Part shown: piece after piece, positions 33,375 through 34,165 of the stretch | Numbering within the stretch: the stretch's first letter is position 1 | How the letters are laid out: every line of letters begins with the position of its first letter | NCBI GenBank assembly: GCA_014859165.1 | Contig: JACUUT010000004.1 | Span: 1-34,165 of the forward strand | Source: Dehalococcoidia bacterium | Lineage (GTDB): Bacteria; Chloroflexota; Dehalococcoidia; E44-bin15 | Length of the DNA: 34,165 bases | Direction of reading: 5' to 3' | Notes under the pieces: generated by a model | The model's database searches: none | Told to the model about the DNA's origin: nothing | What the model saw: only the letters and a program-made list of their open reading frames with translations | Translations under genes and position numbers: made by a program

Positions 33375-33890
33375 ATGTCATGCTTAGCAAGGGTATTGAT
33401 CGCATTAATCGGGCTTATCCTCATTTTTGTCGCCGGTTTTGGGGGTTATGCCTTCGGTGACTATGAAGGCTACAACAGGGGGCATGAGATTGGCTACGAA
33501 GAGGGTTATGAGGATGGCTGCATAGAGGGGGCGGGAAGTGGATATACCCTGAGGGACCCCACATATAGTGAGTTGATGAGGTTTCTGCGCCAGGATAAGA
33601 CGGATGAAAATGAGTATGTGGATGGGGTATATACATGCACTAACTTCGCCGCCGATTTAGATAACAATGCTGAGGCGAAGGGCTTTCGTGCCGCATATGT
33701 CTATATTGAGTATCGTGATGGAGCTCATGCCATAGTTGCCTTTGAAACGGTGGACGAGGGCTTGAAATTCATCGAGCCACAGTTTGATGATGAGGTAATG
33801 GTTTCCGAGGGAATCAGCTTTTCCCAGGCAAACGGCTACTCAAAGCCGAATTATGATGACACCATCACCAGGGTGGTCATCGTATGGTAG
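33375..33890 (+). CDS. Membrane-anchored transglutaminase-like protein
   Basis: This 171-residue protein has one N-terminal membrane segment (residues 5-25) and then a repetitive Gly-Tyr-Glu region: GDYEGYNRGHEIGYEEGYEDG (28-48, in parts). The C-terminal domain has C88 (YTCTNFA), H118 (AHAIVAF) and an acidic E134 (FIEPQ), the order of a Cys-His-Asp/Glu transglutaminase-like fold. It probably sits outside the membrane. Such proteins could be peptidases or cross-linking enzymes of the cell surface; the substrate is not known. AAGGAGG precedes the ATG. Confidence 0.65.
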   Translation: MSCLARVLIALIGLILIFVAGFGGYAFGDYEGYNRGHEIGYEEGYEDGCIEGAGSGYTLRDPTYSELMRFLRQDKTDENEYVDGVYTCTNFAADLDNNAEAKGFRAAYVYIEYRDGAHAIVAFETVDEGLKFIEPQFDDEVMVSEGISFSQANGYSKPNYDDTITRVVIVW

Positions 33891-33892
33891 AG

Positions 33893-34165
33893 CTAGAACA
33901 AGGCTAAGCCTAACACGGCTGCGATGCCCCAGGTCAGTGCCATCATTACCAGCCATCCCACCACGCAGGTGCCAATAGCACGCCAGGTGGTGAAGTCCAG
34001 TGCCTGCCTGACGGCGATAACCATGGCGATGAACATCCACACTAGCGCTACCAGCGATATGAGCCCGCCGACAAAGGGGACAAAGGCGAATATCATTAGC
34101 ATCCCTGGTGTTGCTGAGAAACCGATGGTGCGCAGCAACTCGCCGTAGGTCGCTGATGTCTCCGG
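33893..34165 (-). CDS. Yip1-like membrane protein, C-terminal part (runs off the window)
   Basis: The open frame reaches the window edge, so the N-terminus is missing. The visible 90 residues have three membrane helices. SATYGELLRTIGFSATPGML near the start of the visible part and a WRAIGTCVVGWLV helix near the end match the Yip1 family of bacterial inner-membrane proteins. Function in bacteria is not known. It converges with the transglutaminase-like gene, and the two stop codons are two bases apart. Confidence 0.7.
   Translation of the reverse strand, partial: PETSATYGELLRTIGFSATPGMLMIFAFVPFVGGLISLVALVWMFIAMVIAVRQALDFTTWRAIGTCVVGWLVMMALTWGIAAVLGLALF

Overview
The window looks like chromosome of an uncultivated, free-living bacterium, most likely Chloroflexota of the Dehalococcoidia type. 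This is inferred from the minus-strand ilv-leu operon layout, the tandem desulforedoxin-type mini-proteins, the GAAC-N4-GTTC (Gram-positive type) LexA box and the frequent TTG/GTG starts behind strong Shine-Dalgarno sites. No rRNA, tRNA, CRISPR array, integrase or transposase was recognised. Core genes are GC-rich; several inserted blocks are visibly AT-richer.

Layout. 1-7.95 kb is all minus strand: a cation/Ca2+ exchanger-like protein, a DUF4258/DUF2283 pair, a nuclease group (unknown protein, PLD-like protein, membrane-anchored Holliday-type endonuclease), a B12-binding radical SAM enzyme with a zinc-ribbon methyltransferase, and the yebC-ruvC-ruvA operon. 8.1-11.8 kb is plus strand: two desulforedoxin-like mini-genes with a near-consensus promoter, a dispersed-repeat region, an LsrF-type aldolase, a PIN-domain protein, an MGMT-like protein and a zinc alcohol dehydrogenase. 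11.9-15.5 kb is minus strand and AT-rich: an SPL-like radical SAM protein overlapping a small ORF, then a broken MvaI/BcnI-type restriction-modification locus whose centre holds a PD-(D/E)xK nuclease gene and a zinc-ribbon gene. lexA follows, with its own promoter and SOS box.

16.4-33.2 kb is a long minus-strand branched-chain amino acid locus, read from right to left: pyrD, ilvD, ilvB, ilvN, ilvC, leuA, mgtC-like gene, leuC, leuD, leuB. All nine ilv/leu genes (ilvD, ilvB, ilvN, ilvC, leuA, leuC, leuD, leuB; both synthase subunits included) look intact, and together they take pyruvate to valine and leucine precursors, lacking only the aminotransferase. The locus is interrupted by co-directional cargo: a restriction-modification cassette between ilvN and ilvC; an unknown protein plus a HEPN/PaREP1-like protein between ilvC and leuA; a 46-aa membrane protein and an MgtC family gene between leuA and leuC; and an ATP-type PEP carboxykinase gene, a frameshifted remnant of a second leuC 3' end and an unknown gene between leuC and leuD. 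The leuC remnant abuts the carboxykinase stop codon and is bracketed by a short direct repeat, which records a past recombination event.

33.3 kb to the end holds a plus-strand exported transglutaminase-like protein with its own promoter and the C-terminal part of a minus-strand Yip1-like membrane protein. The most interesting features are the leuC scar, the cargo-carrying operon and the replaced centre of the MvaI-type locus. No system here is clearly without precedent.
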